In this document: piece after piece, positions 22,287 through 30,161 of the stretch
Position numbering within the stretch: position 1 is the stretch's first letter
Layout of the letters: every line of letters begins with the position of its first letter
Source of the DNA: an uncultured Gemmatimonadota bacterium
GTDB lineage: Bacteria > Gemmatimonadota > Gemmatimonadetes > Gemmatimonadales > Gemmatimonadaceae
Assembly: GCA_946480295.1 (NCBI GenBank)
Contig: CAMLIT010000044.1
Coordinates: 1 to 30,517 of the forward strand
Reading direction: 5' to 3'
DNA length: 30,517 bases
The notes under the pieces: model-generated
The model's database searches: none
Seen by the model: only the letters and a program-made list of their open reading frames with translations
What the model was told of the DNA's origin: nothing
Translations under genes and position numbers: made by a program

Positions 22287-23404
22287 GCGCGCACGCGGCG
22301 CCCAGCGCCCTGCGCGCCTTCGTCGTGAAGGAGTTCCATCACATCCTCCGCGACCGGCAGACGCTCGTCGTGCTCCTGCTCATGCCGCTCGTCCAGGTGC
22401 TGCTCTTCGGCTACGCGCTGCGCAACGACATCCACGACATCCGGCTGGCGATCGTCGACCCGACGCCGGACGCGTCCACCACGGCGCTGCGCTCCCGCTT
22501 CGAGGGGAACGGCCGCTTTCACGTCGTCTCCGTCACGCCGACGGTCGCGCCGCTCGAGCGGCTCTTCCGCCGCGGCCAGGCCGACGCGGCGGTGCTGCTC
22601 GAGCCGCGCTTCGGCGAGCACCTGGCGCGCGGGACTCCGGCGCAGCTCCTGCTCGTCACCGACGCCTCGGACCCGAACACCGGGAGCGTGATGCAGGCGT
22701 ACGCGGCGGCGGTCGTGAACGATTTCCAGCGCGCGCTCCGCGGCGCGCAGCCGGGGGTGCGCATCGCCGTGCAGACGCAGATGCGCTTCAACCCGACGCT
22801 GGCGAGCGTCAACCTGTTCGTGCCGGGGCTCATCGCGCTCGTCCTCACCCTCGTCTCGGCGATGATGACGGCGATCTCCCTCTCGCGGGAGAAGGAGCGC
22901 GGCACGCTGGAGGTGCTGCTCGTCTCCCCGCTGCGGCCGCGGCAGATCATCGTCGGCAAGGTGCTGCCGTACCTGACGCTCGGGCTGGCGAACGCCGTCA
23001 CCGCGATCGGCGCCGGCTGGCTGGTGTTCCGCGTGCCGCTGCGCGGCAGCCTCGTGCTGCTGCTGGCGGAGAGCCTGCTCTACACGATCGTCTCGCTCGC
23101 CCTCGGCGTGCTCGTCGCCGCGCGCACGCCCTCGCAGCGGGCGGCGATGATCGGCGCGATGGCCGGCACGCTCCTCCCCAACCTGCTGCTCTCGGGGATG
23201 GTGTTTCCCATCGCCAGCATGCCCGTCTGGCTGCACCCGTTCACGTACGTGGTTCCCGCGCGCTGGTTCATCGTCATCGCGCGCGGCATCATGCTGAAGG
23301 GCGTCGGCCTCGACCACCTCTGGCGCGAGACGTCGGTGCTCCTGGCGATGACGCTGATCCTCCTCGCCGTGTCGGTGCGCAGCTTCCGCCCGCGCCTCGC
23401 CTGA
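22283..23404 (+). CDS. ABC-2 type permease, YbhS-like
   Basis: Inner-membrane subunit of the exporter, 373 residues, GTG start preceded by GGAGTG. An N-terminal helix (LVVLLLMPLVQVLLFGYAL, about 29-48) is followed by a periplasmic domain of about 130 residues (AIVDPTPDASTTALRSRFEG..). Five more helices occupy the C-terminal half: VPGLIALVLTLVSAMMTAI, PYLTLGLANAVTAIGAGWLVF, VLLLAESLLYTIVSLALGVLV, AGTLLPNLLLSGMVFPIASMP and ETSVLLAMTLILLAVSV. The cytoplasmic EKERGTLEVLLVSPLRPRQIIVGK motif between helices is the ABC-2 hallmark. It should pair with the next permease. Confidence 0.92.
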   Translation: MSAHAAPSALRAFVVKEFHHILRDRQTLVVLLLMPLVQVLLFGYALRNDIHDIRLAIVDPTPDASTTALRSRFEGNGRFHVVSVTPTVAPLERLFRRGQADAAVLLEPRFGEHLARGTPAQLLLVTDASDPNTGSVMQAYAAAVVNDFQRALRGAQPGVRIAVQTQMRFNPTLASVNLFVPGLIALVLTLVSAMMTAISLSREKERGTLEVLLVSPLRPRQIIVGKVLPYLTLGLANAVTAIGAGWLVFRVPLRGSLVLLLAESLLYTIVSLALGVLVAARTPSQRAAMIGAMAGTLLPNLLLSGMVFPIASMPVWLHPFTYVVPARWFIVIARGIMLKGVGLDHLWRETSVLLAMTLILLAVSVRSFRPRLA

Positions 23405-23416
23405 CCCGGAGCGACG

Positions 23417-24568
23417 ATGCGCACCCTTCGCTTCCTCCTCCGCAAGGAGTTCCTGCAGATCTTCCGCGACCGCATGATGGTCGCGGAGATCTTCATCATC
23501 CCGCTCGTCCAGCTCTTCATCCTGGCCAACGCGGCGACGTTCGAGGTCAGGAGCGCGCCGCTGTACGTCGTCGACGCCGATCGCTCGCAGGCGTCGCGCG
23601 GGCTCATCGAGCAGCTCGTGGCGTCGCGCCGCTTCGAGCTGCGGGGCGCCTCGCCGTCGATGGCGCTGGCCGACGAGGCGATGCTCGACCGGCGGGCCGG
23701 CGTCATCCTCCACATTCCGGCCGACTTCGAGCGCGACCTGGTGCGCACCGGGGCCGCGCCGGTGCAGCTCGTGCTCGACGCGGAGGACGGGGCGACGGCG
23801 GGAGTGACCAACTCGTACGCGCAGCGCATCATCGCCGACGACGCCGCGCGGCTCGGCGCCGAGCTCCATCCGCGCCTCGCGACGCTCGACGCGAACGGCG
23901 AGCCGGTGCCGCGCGTCGGCGTGCCCACCGTCGACGTCCGCACGCGCGGCTGGTACAACCCGGACCTCGACTACAAGGACTACATGGTGCCGGGGATCCT
24001 CGTGCAGCTCGTGACCGTCGTGGGCACGCTGCTCACGGCGATGAACATCGCGCGCGAGAAGGAGATCGGCACGCTCGACCAGCTCAACGTCACGCCGGTC
24101 ACGCGGACGCAGTTCATCGCCGCCAAGCTGATCCCGCTCTGGACGATCGCGTTCGTGGAGCTGACGTTGGGGCTGATCGCGGCGAAGGTCGCCTTCGGCG
24201 TGCCGATGCGCGGCCCGCTCGCCGTCGTCTTCCTCGCCGCGGGCGTCTACCTGGTCGCCGCGCTCGGCATCGGGCTGTGGATCTCGACGATGGTGGAGAC
24301 GCAGCAGCAGGCGATGTTCCTGACCTTCTTCACGCTGATGATCTACCTGCTCATGGCGGGGCTCTTCACGCCGCTGCGCAGCATGCCGACGTGGGCGCAG
24401 TGGGTGGCGCAGCTCAACCCGGTGATGCACTTCATCGCCATCAACCGCGCGGTCCTGCTCAAGGGCGCCGGCCTCGCCGACATCGTCCGGCCGCTGGCGA
24501 TCCTGGCGGTGTACGGGCTGGTGGTGTTCGGGCTGGCGGTGCGGCAGTACGCGAAGCGGAGCGCCTAG
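23417..24568 (+). CDS. ABC-2 type permease, YbhR-like
   Basis: Second membrane subunit of the exporter, 383 residues, with the same design: one N-terminal helix (MVAEIFIIPLVQLFILANA), a large periplasmic domain (DADRSQASRGLIEQL..NPDLDYKDYMVPG), then five helices and the EKEIGTLDQLNVTPVTRTQFIAAK coupling motif. Starts at ATG after CCGGAGCG, twelve bases behind the first permease. By homology with E. coli YbhFSR, possible substrates are drugs or cations, but this is not determined here. Last gene of the operon; a large palindrome follows it. Confidence 0.92.
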   Translation: MRTLRFLLRKEFLQIFRDRMMVAEIFIIPLVQLFILANAATFEVRSAPLYVVDADRSQASRGLIEQLVASRRFELRGASPSMALADEAMLDRRAGVILHIPADFERDLVRTGAAPVQLVLDAEDGATAGVTNSYAQRIIADDAARLGAELHPRLATLDANGEPVPRVGVPTVDVRTRGWYNPDLDYKDYMVPGILVQLVTVVGTLLTAMNIAREKEIGTLDQLNVTPVTRTQFIAAKLIPLWTIAFVELTLGLIAAKVAFGVPMRGPLAVVFLAAGVYLVAALGIGLWISTMVETQQQAMFLTFFTLMIYLLMAGLFTPLRSMPTWAQWVAQLNPVMHFIAINRAVLLKGAGLADIVRPLAILAVYGLVVFGLAVRQYAKRSA

Positions 24569-24602
24569 GGCGCGGCGCTCGAACTCCGCGCTCACTTCTC
24601 TT

Positions 24603-24704
24603 CGTTCTTGGTCATTGGTTCTTGGTCATTGGCGAGCCGCTCGGGACGCAATGCAGCGCATCCCGAGCGGCTCGCCAAGTACCAACGACCAACGACCAAC
24701 GACG
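24603..24704. repeat. Large palindrome between convergent genes
   Basis: An 18-bp perfect stem (24629-24646 with 24661-24678; TTGGCGAGCCGCTCGGGA) is flanked by repeated TTGGTC(A/G)TTGG units that are themselves inverted across the centre (24603-24628 against 24679-24704). No gene is seen in it. It lies between the efflux operon end (24568) and the metK end (24730), where it can act on both strands as a terminator-like or REP/BIME-type element, though no long T-tract is present. Confidence 0.8.
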
Positions 24705-24729
24705 GCGTGGCCGAGCGCTTCGCGCTCGC

Positions 24730-25815
24730 TCAGCTCTCCCAGCTCAACCCCTGCTTCCCGAAATGCCCGTAGTTCGTCGTCTGCCGGTAGATCGGGCGGC
24801 GCAGGTCGAGGCGCTCGATCATCGCCTTGGGACGGAAGTCGAAGGTCTTCACGAGCGCTTCCGCGGCCCGCCAGTCGCCGGTGCCGAAGGTGTCCACGCG
24901 CACCGACACCGGCTCGGGGCGGCCGATCGCGTACGCCACCTGCACCTCGGCGCGCTTGGCGATCCCGCTCTTCACCACCTGCCGCGCGACGAAGCGGCCG
25001 AAGTAGGCGCCCGAGCGGTCCACCTTCGACGGATCCTTGCCGCTGAACGCGCCGCCGCCGTGGCGGCCCATGCCGCCGTAGCTGTCGACGATGATCTTGC
25101 GCCCGGTCACGCCGCAGTCGGCGCTCGGGCCGCCCTCGACGAACGAGCCGGTGGGGTTGACGAGGATCTCGACGTGCGGGCCGAACCAGTCGCCGAGCAC
25201 CTCCGGCGCGAGGCAGCTCGCGACGTACTCGTGGATCTGCTCGCGCGTGGCCTGCGGCGTGTGCATCGTCGAGACGAGCACCGTCGTCACGCGCACCGGC
25301 TGGTGGTCCTCGTACTCGACGCTCACCTGGGTCTTCGCGTCGGGGCGCAGCCAGTCGAGCTCCTGCCGCTTGCGGGCGACGGCGAGGCGCTGCGACAGCC
25401 GATGCGCGAGCTGGATCGGCAGCGGCATGAGCTCCGGGGTCTCGTCGCTCGCGTAACCGAACATGATCCCCTGGTCGCCGGCGCCGCCGACGTCCACGCC
25501 CTGGCCGATCTCCGGCGCCTGGCGCGAGATGAACTGCGTGATCCGCACCCCGTCGGCGTTGAAGGGCTCGGCCGGATCGGTGTAGCCGATCTCGCGGATC
25601 GCCTGCCGCGCGACGGCCTCGTAGTCGACCTTCGCGCGGCTGGTGATCTCGCCGGCGAGGACCACCTGGCCGCTCTTGCACAGCACCTCGCACGCGACGC
25701 GGCTCGCCGGATCGGCGGTCAGGTGCGCGTCGAGGATGGAATCGGCGATGTAATCGCAGACCTTGTCGGGATGTCCTTCGCTGACCGACTCGGACGAGAA
25801 GATGTAGCGGCTCAT
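24730..25815 (-). CDS. metK: S-adenosylmethionine synthetase MetK
   Basis: Makes S-adenosylmethionine from methionine and ATP, a cytosolic tetrameric enzyme. Family signatures are intact: SESVSEGHPDK at the N-terminus, GAGDQGIMFGYA, and GGGAFSGKDPSKVDRSGAY. The C-terminus is AYAIGRPEPVSVRVDTFGTG and ends TTNYGHFGKQGLSWES. The length of 361 residues is somewhat short against E. coli (384) but no conserved block is missing. The ATG at 25815 is preceded by GGAGAAG seven bases upstream. It has its own promoter just behind the neighbouring gene and a leader of about 155 bases with a terminator-type hairpin close to the ribosome-binding site. It is the third methionine/SAM gene of the window. Confidence 0.97.
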   Translation of the reverse strand: MSRYIFSSESVSEGHPDKVCDYIADSILDAHLTADPASRVACEVLCKSGQVVLAGEITSRAKVDYEAVARQAIREIGYTDPAEPFNADGVRITQFISRQAPEIGQGVDVGGAGDQGIMFGYASDETPELMPLPIQLAHRLSQRLAVARKRQELDWLRPDAKTQVSVEYEDHQPVRVTTVLVSTMHTPQATREQIHEYVASCLAPEVLGDWFGPHVEILVNPTGSFVEGGPSADCGVTGRKIIVDSYGGMGRHGGGAFSGKDPSKVDRSGAYFGRFVARQVVKSGIAKRAEVQVAYAIGRPEPVSVRVDTFGTGDWRAAEALVKTFDFRPKAMIERLDLRRPIYRQTTNYGHFGKQGLSWES

Positions 25816-25834
25816 CTGGGCGCTTCTCCAGGGG

Positions 25835-25873
25835 AAAAAACGAAACGGCCCCCGATGGCGAGTCGCGGGCCGT
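25835..25873 (-). terminator. Terminator hairpin in the metK leader
   Basis: Read on the minus strand, ACGGCCC (25873-25867) pairs with GGGCCGT (25851-25845), followed by TTCG and six T (25844-25835). It ends about 20 bases before the metK start and close to its ribosome-binding site. Because a promoter lies upstream of it, it would act inside the metK leader as an attenuator. Confidence 0.75.
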
Positions 25874-25973
25874 CTGTCTGCGCCGACGACTTAGACGGGT
25901 TCTGGTTCGAGCGCGCCCGACATGGCGCGTTCGGCGCGCGGCCCGTCAAATCGGGGAAATCGCCGCGCTGATT
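25874..25973 (-). promoter_or_regulatory. Structured metK leader, possible attenuator of unknown class
   Basis: Between the predicted start (about 25973) and the terminator, GACGGG (25947-25942) can pair with CCCGTC (25899-25894). Enclosed is a hairpin CGCGCC-ATGTCG-GGCGCG (25929-25912). I looked for the cores of SAM-I, SAM-II, SAM-IV and SAH riboswitches and recognised none. This may be a new or divergent regulatory RNA, or simply a GC-rich leader. Confidence 0.4.
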
Positions 25974-25979
25974 GAAGGC

Positions 25980-26008
25980 AACCTAGCCGCCGCGCCGAGC
26001 GGCGGCAA
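25980..26008 (-). promoter_or_regulatory. metK promoter
   Basis: On the minus strand TTGCCG (26008-26003) and TAGGTT (25985-25980) are separated by exactly 17 bases, predicting a start near 25973. It begins 16 bases beyond the stop of the NlpC/P60 gene, so metK can be transcribed independently. Confidence 0.55.
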
Positions 26009-26023
26009 GGAACGCGAGCGCAG

Positions 26024-26707
26024 TCAGGGCGCCGGCGCGTGATCGGGCGGATCCAGCGGCAGCCGCAGGAGCGCGGGGGCGAGCCCCTTCACCAGGTCCA
26101 CGACGAGGCCGCGTCCATCGGGCGTGACGCGCCGCGCCGCCACCATGTGGCGCACGAACCACTGGCCGCGCCGCGTGTGCAGGTCGTCGAGACGCACGCC
26201 GCCCCCGCTGGAGCTCGAGTGGATGATGCGGTCGTCCCCCGCGTAGATCGCGACATGGCTGATGGGACCGCCGTCCTCGGCGAAGAAGACGAGATCCCCC
26301 TGCCGCAGCGCACGCGCCGACGGCAGCTCCCGCTCGCCGGTGCGCGCCTGCGCGCGCGAGGTGCGCGGCAGCCGCACGTCGTGCTTCGCGAACACGTACT
26401 GCACGAATCCCGAGCAGTCGAAGCCCGTGGCCGGCGAGGTGCCGCCCCAGCTATAGGGGACGCCGATGTACGCCTTCGCGGTGCCGAGCACGCGCGCGGC
26501 GGAATTCGACGATCGCGACGAGGGCACGCGCGTCGGGATGGGGAGGCGGCGCGTCCGGCGACCGGCCGCGGGCCAGTGCGAGAGGATCGCGGCGGTGATG
26601 CCGACGACGACGCGTGGATCGATGCGATCGACGGAGGCGGGGCGTTGGGCCGCGAGCGGGCTCGCGGATCCGGTGGCGAGAAGCACGACGGCGACACGGC
26701 GAAGCAA
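26024..26707 (-). CDS. Secreted NlpC/P60 peptidoglycan endopeptidase
   Basis: A cysteine hydrolase that cleaves cell-wall peptides (typically gamma-D-Glu to diamino acid bonds) in the periplasm. The catalytic Cys98 lies in GFDCSGFVQYVFAKH, His151 in PISHVAIYAGDDR, and the third polar residue His163 in IIHSSS. The preceding YIGVPYSWGGTSP segment and RQGDLVFF are standard for the family. Residues 1-22 (LRRVAVVLLATGSASPLAAQ) are a signal peptide. I choose the TTG at 26707 because AGGAG lies eight bases upstream and the signal peptide starts there; a GTG at 26740 would add 11 residues. No SH3 or other binding domain. The region of about 45-75 is a low-complexity Arg/Pro/Ser linker. Confidence 0.88.
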   Translation of the reverse strand: MLRRVAVVLLATGSASPLAAQRPASVDRIDPRVVVGITAAILSHWPAAGRRTRRLPIPTRVPSSRSSNSAARVLGTAKAYIGVPYSWGGTSPATGFDCSGFVQYVFAKHDVRLPRTSRAQARTGERELPSARALRQGDLVFFAEDGGPISHVAIYAGDDRIIHSSSSGGGVRLDDLHTRRGQWFVRHMVAARRVTPDGRGLVVDLVKGLAPALLRLPLDPPDHAPAP

Positions 26708-26894
26708 CGGAGACTCCTGCGAACGACGCAGCGCCACCACGCATCGGGACGGCCAGCCCGGCGGGCCCGCGTAAGGTGGCGCGCGTCATGCGGTTGTGGG
26801 CGTCCCCTCGTCGTCGGTCGCGCCGCGGCGTCCGCGTCGGGGGACGGGTCAGCGTCCACCGGGAGACACTCGTGGTGGCGCGGAGCCGTTCGCG

Positions 26895-26900
26895 TATCCT
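26895..26900 (+). promoter_or_regulatory. Candidate -10 of the metallopeptidase gene
   Basis: TATCCT lies 66 bases before the ATG. It is followed by a leader containing a perfect 7-bp hairpin (CGTGGCG 26916-26922 with 26931-26937). No clear -35 is visible, so this is tentative. Confidence 0.3.
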
Positions 26901-26965
26901 TCGTGAAACTCCGGCCGTGGCGACGGGGTTCGCCACGCCGATCCCGGCGCTCTGGAGAACCGGTC

Positions 26966-28783
26966 ATGTCCTCGTTCGTTCGCGTCCGCGCGGCCGCCCT
27001 CGTGCCCGTGCTCGCGGCCATCGCCGCGTGCAGCCATTCCGATGCGGGCACCGGCCCGGTGCCCCCCGTCCCGCTCACCGCGTGCACGGGCGGCGCGGTG
27101 CAGCTCGCGGCCAACCAGGCGGCACGCGTCGACTGCGCCAACGGCGGGAACTCGCTGACGCTCGCCGGCAACGGAGCGAGCTATCTGCTCGTTCCCCAGT
27201 TCGCCTCGGGCAGCGCGCCCGACGCGGCGGTGGCGTACACGCTGAGCAACCCCACGGCCTCGCCGAGCGCCGCGCTCGCGGGGCTGTACCCGACGGATCC
27301 GCGCGCGCTGCGGGGGACGGCGTCGATCTCGTTAGGCACGGACCCCGGCCTCCGCCCCCCCGCCTACCCGCGCACGCGGCAGATGGCCTTCGACCGCGCC
27401 CTCCGCGCCGCCGCGTTCGCCCGCTTCACCACGACGGCGCCGCGCATCCCCGCCGCCCTGCGCGGCCGCGTCGCGCCGGCCACGCCGGGCGCCGCGATCG
27501 CCCCGGCCACCGCGGCGCTCGGCTCCACCCAGGACTTCCAGGTGCGCGCGAACTTCAGCATCTCCAACCCGAAGTGGAAGTCGATCACCGCGCGCCTCGC
27601 CTACGCCGGCGGCAACATCCTGCTCTACGTCGACACGCTCGCGCCGCCCGGCGGATTCACGTCCACGCAGCTCCAGTCCTTCGGCCAGTACTTCGACCAG
27701 ACGCTCTACCCGATCGCCGTCGACGCCTATGGACCGCCCTCCGACGTCGACCAGAACACCCGCGTCATCATGCTGATGTCGCCGGCCGTGAACTCCCTCT
27801 CCCCGAAGGCGCAGTGCGCCACGCAGGGCTACGTCGAGGGCTACTTCGACGAGATCGACCTCGGCGACCTGACGAGCGCGAACTCCAACAAGGGGGAGAT
27901 CTTCTACTCCATCGTCCCCGACACCGGCGTGTACAGCTGCACCCACACCGTGGACGAGCTGCTCCAGTCGGAGCCGGCGACCTTCCTCCACGAGCTGCAG
28001 CACCTGATCGACTTCTCGCAGCACGTGGTCGTCCACGGCGGCAACCCGCAGCCCGGCTGGCTCGACGAGGGGATGAGCATCGTGGCCGAGGAGCTCGGGT
28101 CGATGTACTACGAGCAGAAGTGCCCGCCCCCCTCCTGCCGCACGAGCTCCGCGCAGCTCTTCCCGGACTCGTCCCAGGGCTTCATCCAGGGCTTCCTCTA
28201 CGACTCGTACACGTACCTGCTCCGCCCCGACACCGCGAGCGTCACCCTGCATAACGACGCCGAGAACGGCTTCTCCTGGCGCGGCGGCGACTGGCTCCTC
28301 GCGCACTACCTGTACGACCAGAAGGGGAGCGGGATCCTCAAGGCGCTCGAGCAGACGACGACGACCGGCATCGCCAGCATCGAGGCGACGACGAGCGAGT
28401 CCTTCCCCGCGCTGTTCGCCGACTTCGGGCTCACCGCGTACACCGACAGCCTGCCCGGGCAGCCGCGGACGGACATCCCCGCCCGCGACCGCCTGACGAC
28501 GCGCAACCTGCGGCTGATCTACAACCGGCTCTTCGTCACGGGGCAGAGCAACGGCATCCCGTCGCCGGACTTCCCGCGCCCCTTCCCGATCGTCGTCCAG
28601 TCGATCGGCGGGGGCACGGTGCAGACGGGCGCGATGGTGCCGGGGACCTCGTCGTACTACCGCGTCGACACGCCGTCCAACGCCGCCACCGTGCAGCTCC
28701 TCTTCTCGCAGCCGGGAGGGTCCGCGCTCCCCGCCAACCTCCAGCCGCAGGTGGCCGTCTATCGCCTGCCGCCGGGCTTCTAG
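26966..28783 (+). CDS. Lipoprotein metallopeptidase with HExxH site (M30-like)
   Basis: Predicted zinc protease tethered by lipid outside the cytoplasm, 605 residues. The signal PVLAAIAAC ends at Cys about 22. An N-terminal beta-like domain (about 35-90, CTGGAVQLAANQAARVDC) resembles the pre-peptidase region of such proteins. The catalytic part has the site HELQHLIDF with His342, Glu343 and His346, followed 22 residues later by Glu368 in GWLDEGMSIVAEE as the likely third ligand. The downstream FSWRGGDWLLAHYLYDQ is also typical of M30 (hyicolysin)-type peptidases, the best match by memory. GGAGAAC precedes the ATG. A rare TTA codon at 27332-27334 lies in the same 12-base word found in metE. 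Substrate unknown. Confidence 0.83.
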   Translation: MSSFVRVRAAALVPVLAAIAACSHSDAGTGPVPPVPLTACTGGAVQLAANQAARVDCANGGNSLTLAGNGASYLLVPQFASGSAPDAAVAYTLSNPTASPSAALAGLYPTDPRALRGTASISLGTDPGLRPPAYPRTRQMAFDRALRAAAFARFTTTAPRIPAALRGRVAPATPGAAIAPATAALGSTQDFQVRANFSISNPKWKSITARLAYAGGNILLYVDTLAPPGGFTSTQLQSFGQYFDQTLYPIAVDAYGPPSDVDQNTRVIMLMSPAVNSLSPKAQCATQGYVEGYFDEIDLGDLTSANSNKGEIFYSIVPDTGVYSCTHTVDELLQSEPATFLHELQHLIDFSQHVVVHGGNPQPGWLDEGMSIVAEELGSMYYEQKCPPPSCRTSSAQLFPDSSQGFIQGFLYDSYTYLLRPDTASVTLHNDAENGFSWRGGDWLLAHYLYDQKGSGILKALEQTTTTGIASIEATTSESFPALFADFGLTAYTDSLPGQPRTDIPARDRLTTRNLRLIYNRLFVTGQSNGIPSPDFPRPFPIVVQSIGGGTVQTGAMVPGTSSYYRVDTPSNAATVQLLFSQPGGSALPANLQPQVAVYRLPPGF

Positions 28784-28801
28784 CCGCCGGCCGGGGCGGC
28801 T

Positions 28802-28807
28802 TACATT
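28802..28807 (+). promoter_or_regulatory. Candidate -10 of a leaderless lipoprotein gene
   Basis: TACATT ends eight bases before the GTG at 28815, about the distance from a -10 to a transcription start, so the message may be leaderless. No -35 or Shine-Dalgarno is convincing. Confidence 0.35.
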
Positions 28808-28814
28808 GCCCGGG

Positions 28815-30017
28815 GTGAATCGACTCGGACGAGCGTGCTGCCTGCTGATGCTCGCCGTGGCCGCCTGCGGCCACGATCGCGCACAGGCGGCAGACACGAC
28901 CACCACGACCACCACGACCGCCCGGCGCGCCACCGCGTCCGCGGCGGGTCGGGGCGGCGCCGCCGGCGGCGCCCCGACGTCACTTCCGCGAACGGCCGCG
29001 TCGCGCGGCCGCGGCGCGTCGCAGGCTGCCGCCCCGGCCGGTGCCGGCGGCGCGCAGGGCGACTCGGCGCGCAGGGCACGCGCCCTCTCCGACTCCGCGA
29101 TCAAGCTGGCGCTCGCCGCGCGGCTGCCCGGGCGCAGCTTCCGCGACAGCATCTCCTTCGTCGTCGCGATCCGGGCCGGCCTCAAGGACCCGCGGTGGCC
29201 CGTCCGGACCCCGCCGCTCCTCCCCGGCTCGCTCCTGCCGCGCAACCGCATCGTGGCGTTCTACGGCAACCCGCTGTCGAAGAAGATGGGGATCCTCGGC
29301 GAGCTGCCCCCGGACCAGATGCTCGCCCGGCTGGACACGATCACGGCGAAGTGGCGCGCGGCCGACCCGTCCACCCCCGTGATCCCGGCGCTTCAGCTCA
29401 TCGTCTCCGTCGCCCAGGGCGCGCCGGGGAAGGACGGCATGTACCGCCAGCGCTCGGACACGGGATTGATCGAGAAGGTCTACGCCTGGGCGCACCAGGC
29501 GCACGCCATCATGATCCTCGACGTCCAGCCGGGGAAGAGCACCATCCAGGCGGAGCTCCCGCGGCTGCTCCCCTTCCTCGCCCGTCCGGACGTGCACCTC
29601 GCGATGGATCCGGAGTTCAACATGCACCACAATCGGGAGGGGCGGGCTCCGGGCGAGAAGATCGGGGCGATGGACGCATCCGACGTCAACTACGCCGTCG
29701 GTCAGCTCGCCGACATCGTGGCGCGCTACCACCTTCCGCCCAAGGTGCTGATCGTCCATCGTTTCACCACGAACATGCTCCAGGACGCCGAGGACATCCG
29801 GCTCGATCCTCGCGTGCAGGTCGTGATCAACATGGACGGCTGGGGGCAGCCGTGGCTCAAGTTCGACACGTATCGCGCCTGCGAGGTGGCCGAGCCGGTC
29901 GAATACACGGGGTTCAAGCTGTTCTTCCACAACGACACGAGGAAGGGCGACCCGCTGCTCACCCCGCGCGAGCTGCTCGCCCTCCATCCTCGGCCGTTGT
30001 ACATCCAGTACCAGTAG
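28815..30017 (+). CDS. Uncharacterised lipoprotein with TIM-barrel-like pattern
   Basis: Family function unknown; I recall similar uncharacterised lipoproteins in actinobacteria. The GTG at 28815 is preferred because the signal CCLLMLAVAAC starts just after; Cys18 or so is the lipid site. A TTG at 28806 is the alternative. Residues about 27-95 are a low-complexity linker (TTTTTTTT, then Ala/Gly/Arg-rich). The globular part, about 130-400, has alternating strand and helix motifs: RIVAFYGNPLSKKMGILGE, VIPALQLIVSVAQGAPGKDG, AIMILDVQPGKS, VHLAMDPEFNM, VLIVHRFTTNM and VVINMDGWG. The Asp and Glu at strand ends (LDVQPG, MDPEF, NMDGWG) are candidates for a sugar- or metal-binding site. No Shine-Dalgarno; TACATT upstream suggests a leaderless message. 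Confidence 0.78.
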   Translation: MNRLGRACCLLMLAVAACGHDRAQAADTTTTTTTTARRATASAAGRGGAAGGAPTSLPRTAASRGRGASQAAAPAGAGGAQGDSARRARALSDSAIKLALAARLPGRSFRDSISFVVAIRAGLKDPRWPVRTPPLLPGSLLPRNRIVAFYGNPLSKKMGILGELPPDQMLARLDTITAKWRAADPSTPVIPALQLIVSVAQGAPGKDGMYRQRSDTGLIEKVYAWAHQAHAIMILDVQPGKSTIQAELPRLLPFLARPDVHLAMDPEFNMHHNREGRAPGEKIGAMDASDVNYAVGQLADIVARYHLPPKVLIVHRFTTNMLQDAEDIRLDPRVQVVINMDGWGQPWLKFDTYRACEVAEPVEYTGFKLFFHNDTRKGDPLLTPRELLALHPRPLYIQYQ

Positions 30018-30161
30018 GAGGCGACGGAGGCCGTTCGAGCCGGGCGACGAGGGCCAGGGCGAAGCGGCGGAGCGACGGCGCCCCAGGGGTGCCGCAGCCG
30101 ATGTGGTGGCGACGCCGGCGTCGTCGTCGCCATCGGGGGATTCGTGGAGGCGAAGCGAGCC

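Noticed and set aside
25890..25930. GGTTCGAGC resembling a tRNA T-loop on the plus strand
   Set aside because: The flanks do not form a T stem, and no anticodon or acceptor stem is found at tRNA spacing.
24277..25971. Plus-strand 564-codon open frame antisense to metK
   Set aside because: It is the shadow of metK, whose minus-strand product carries all family signatures.
27332..29251. Minus-strand 639-codon open frame under the metallopeptidase and lipoprotein genes
   Set aside because: Arg/Ala/Gly/Val-rich shadow with no domain. The plus-strand genes have signal peptides and conserved motifs.
30107..30132. TGGCGACG/CGTCGCCA hairpin after the last lipoprotein gene, considered as a terminator
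   Set aside because: 8-bp stem with a 10-base loop but no T-tract, and such stems arise often in GC-rich DNA.
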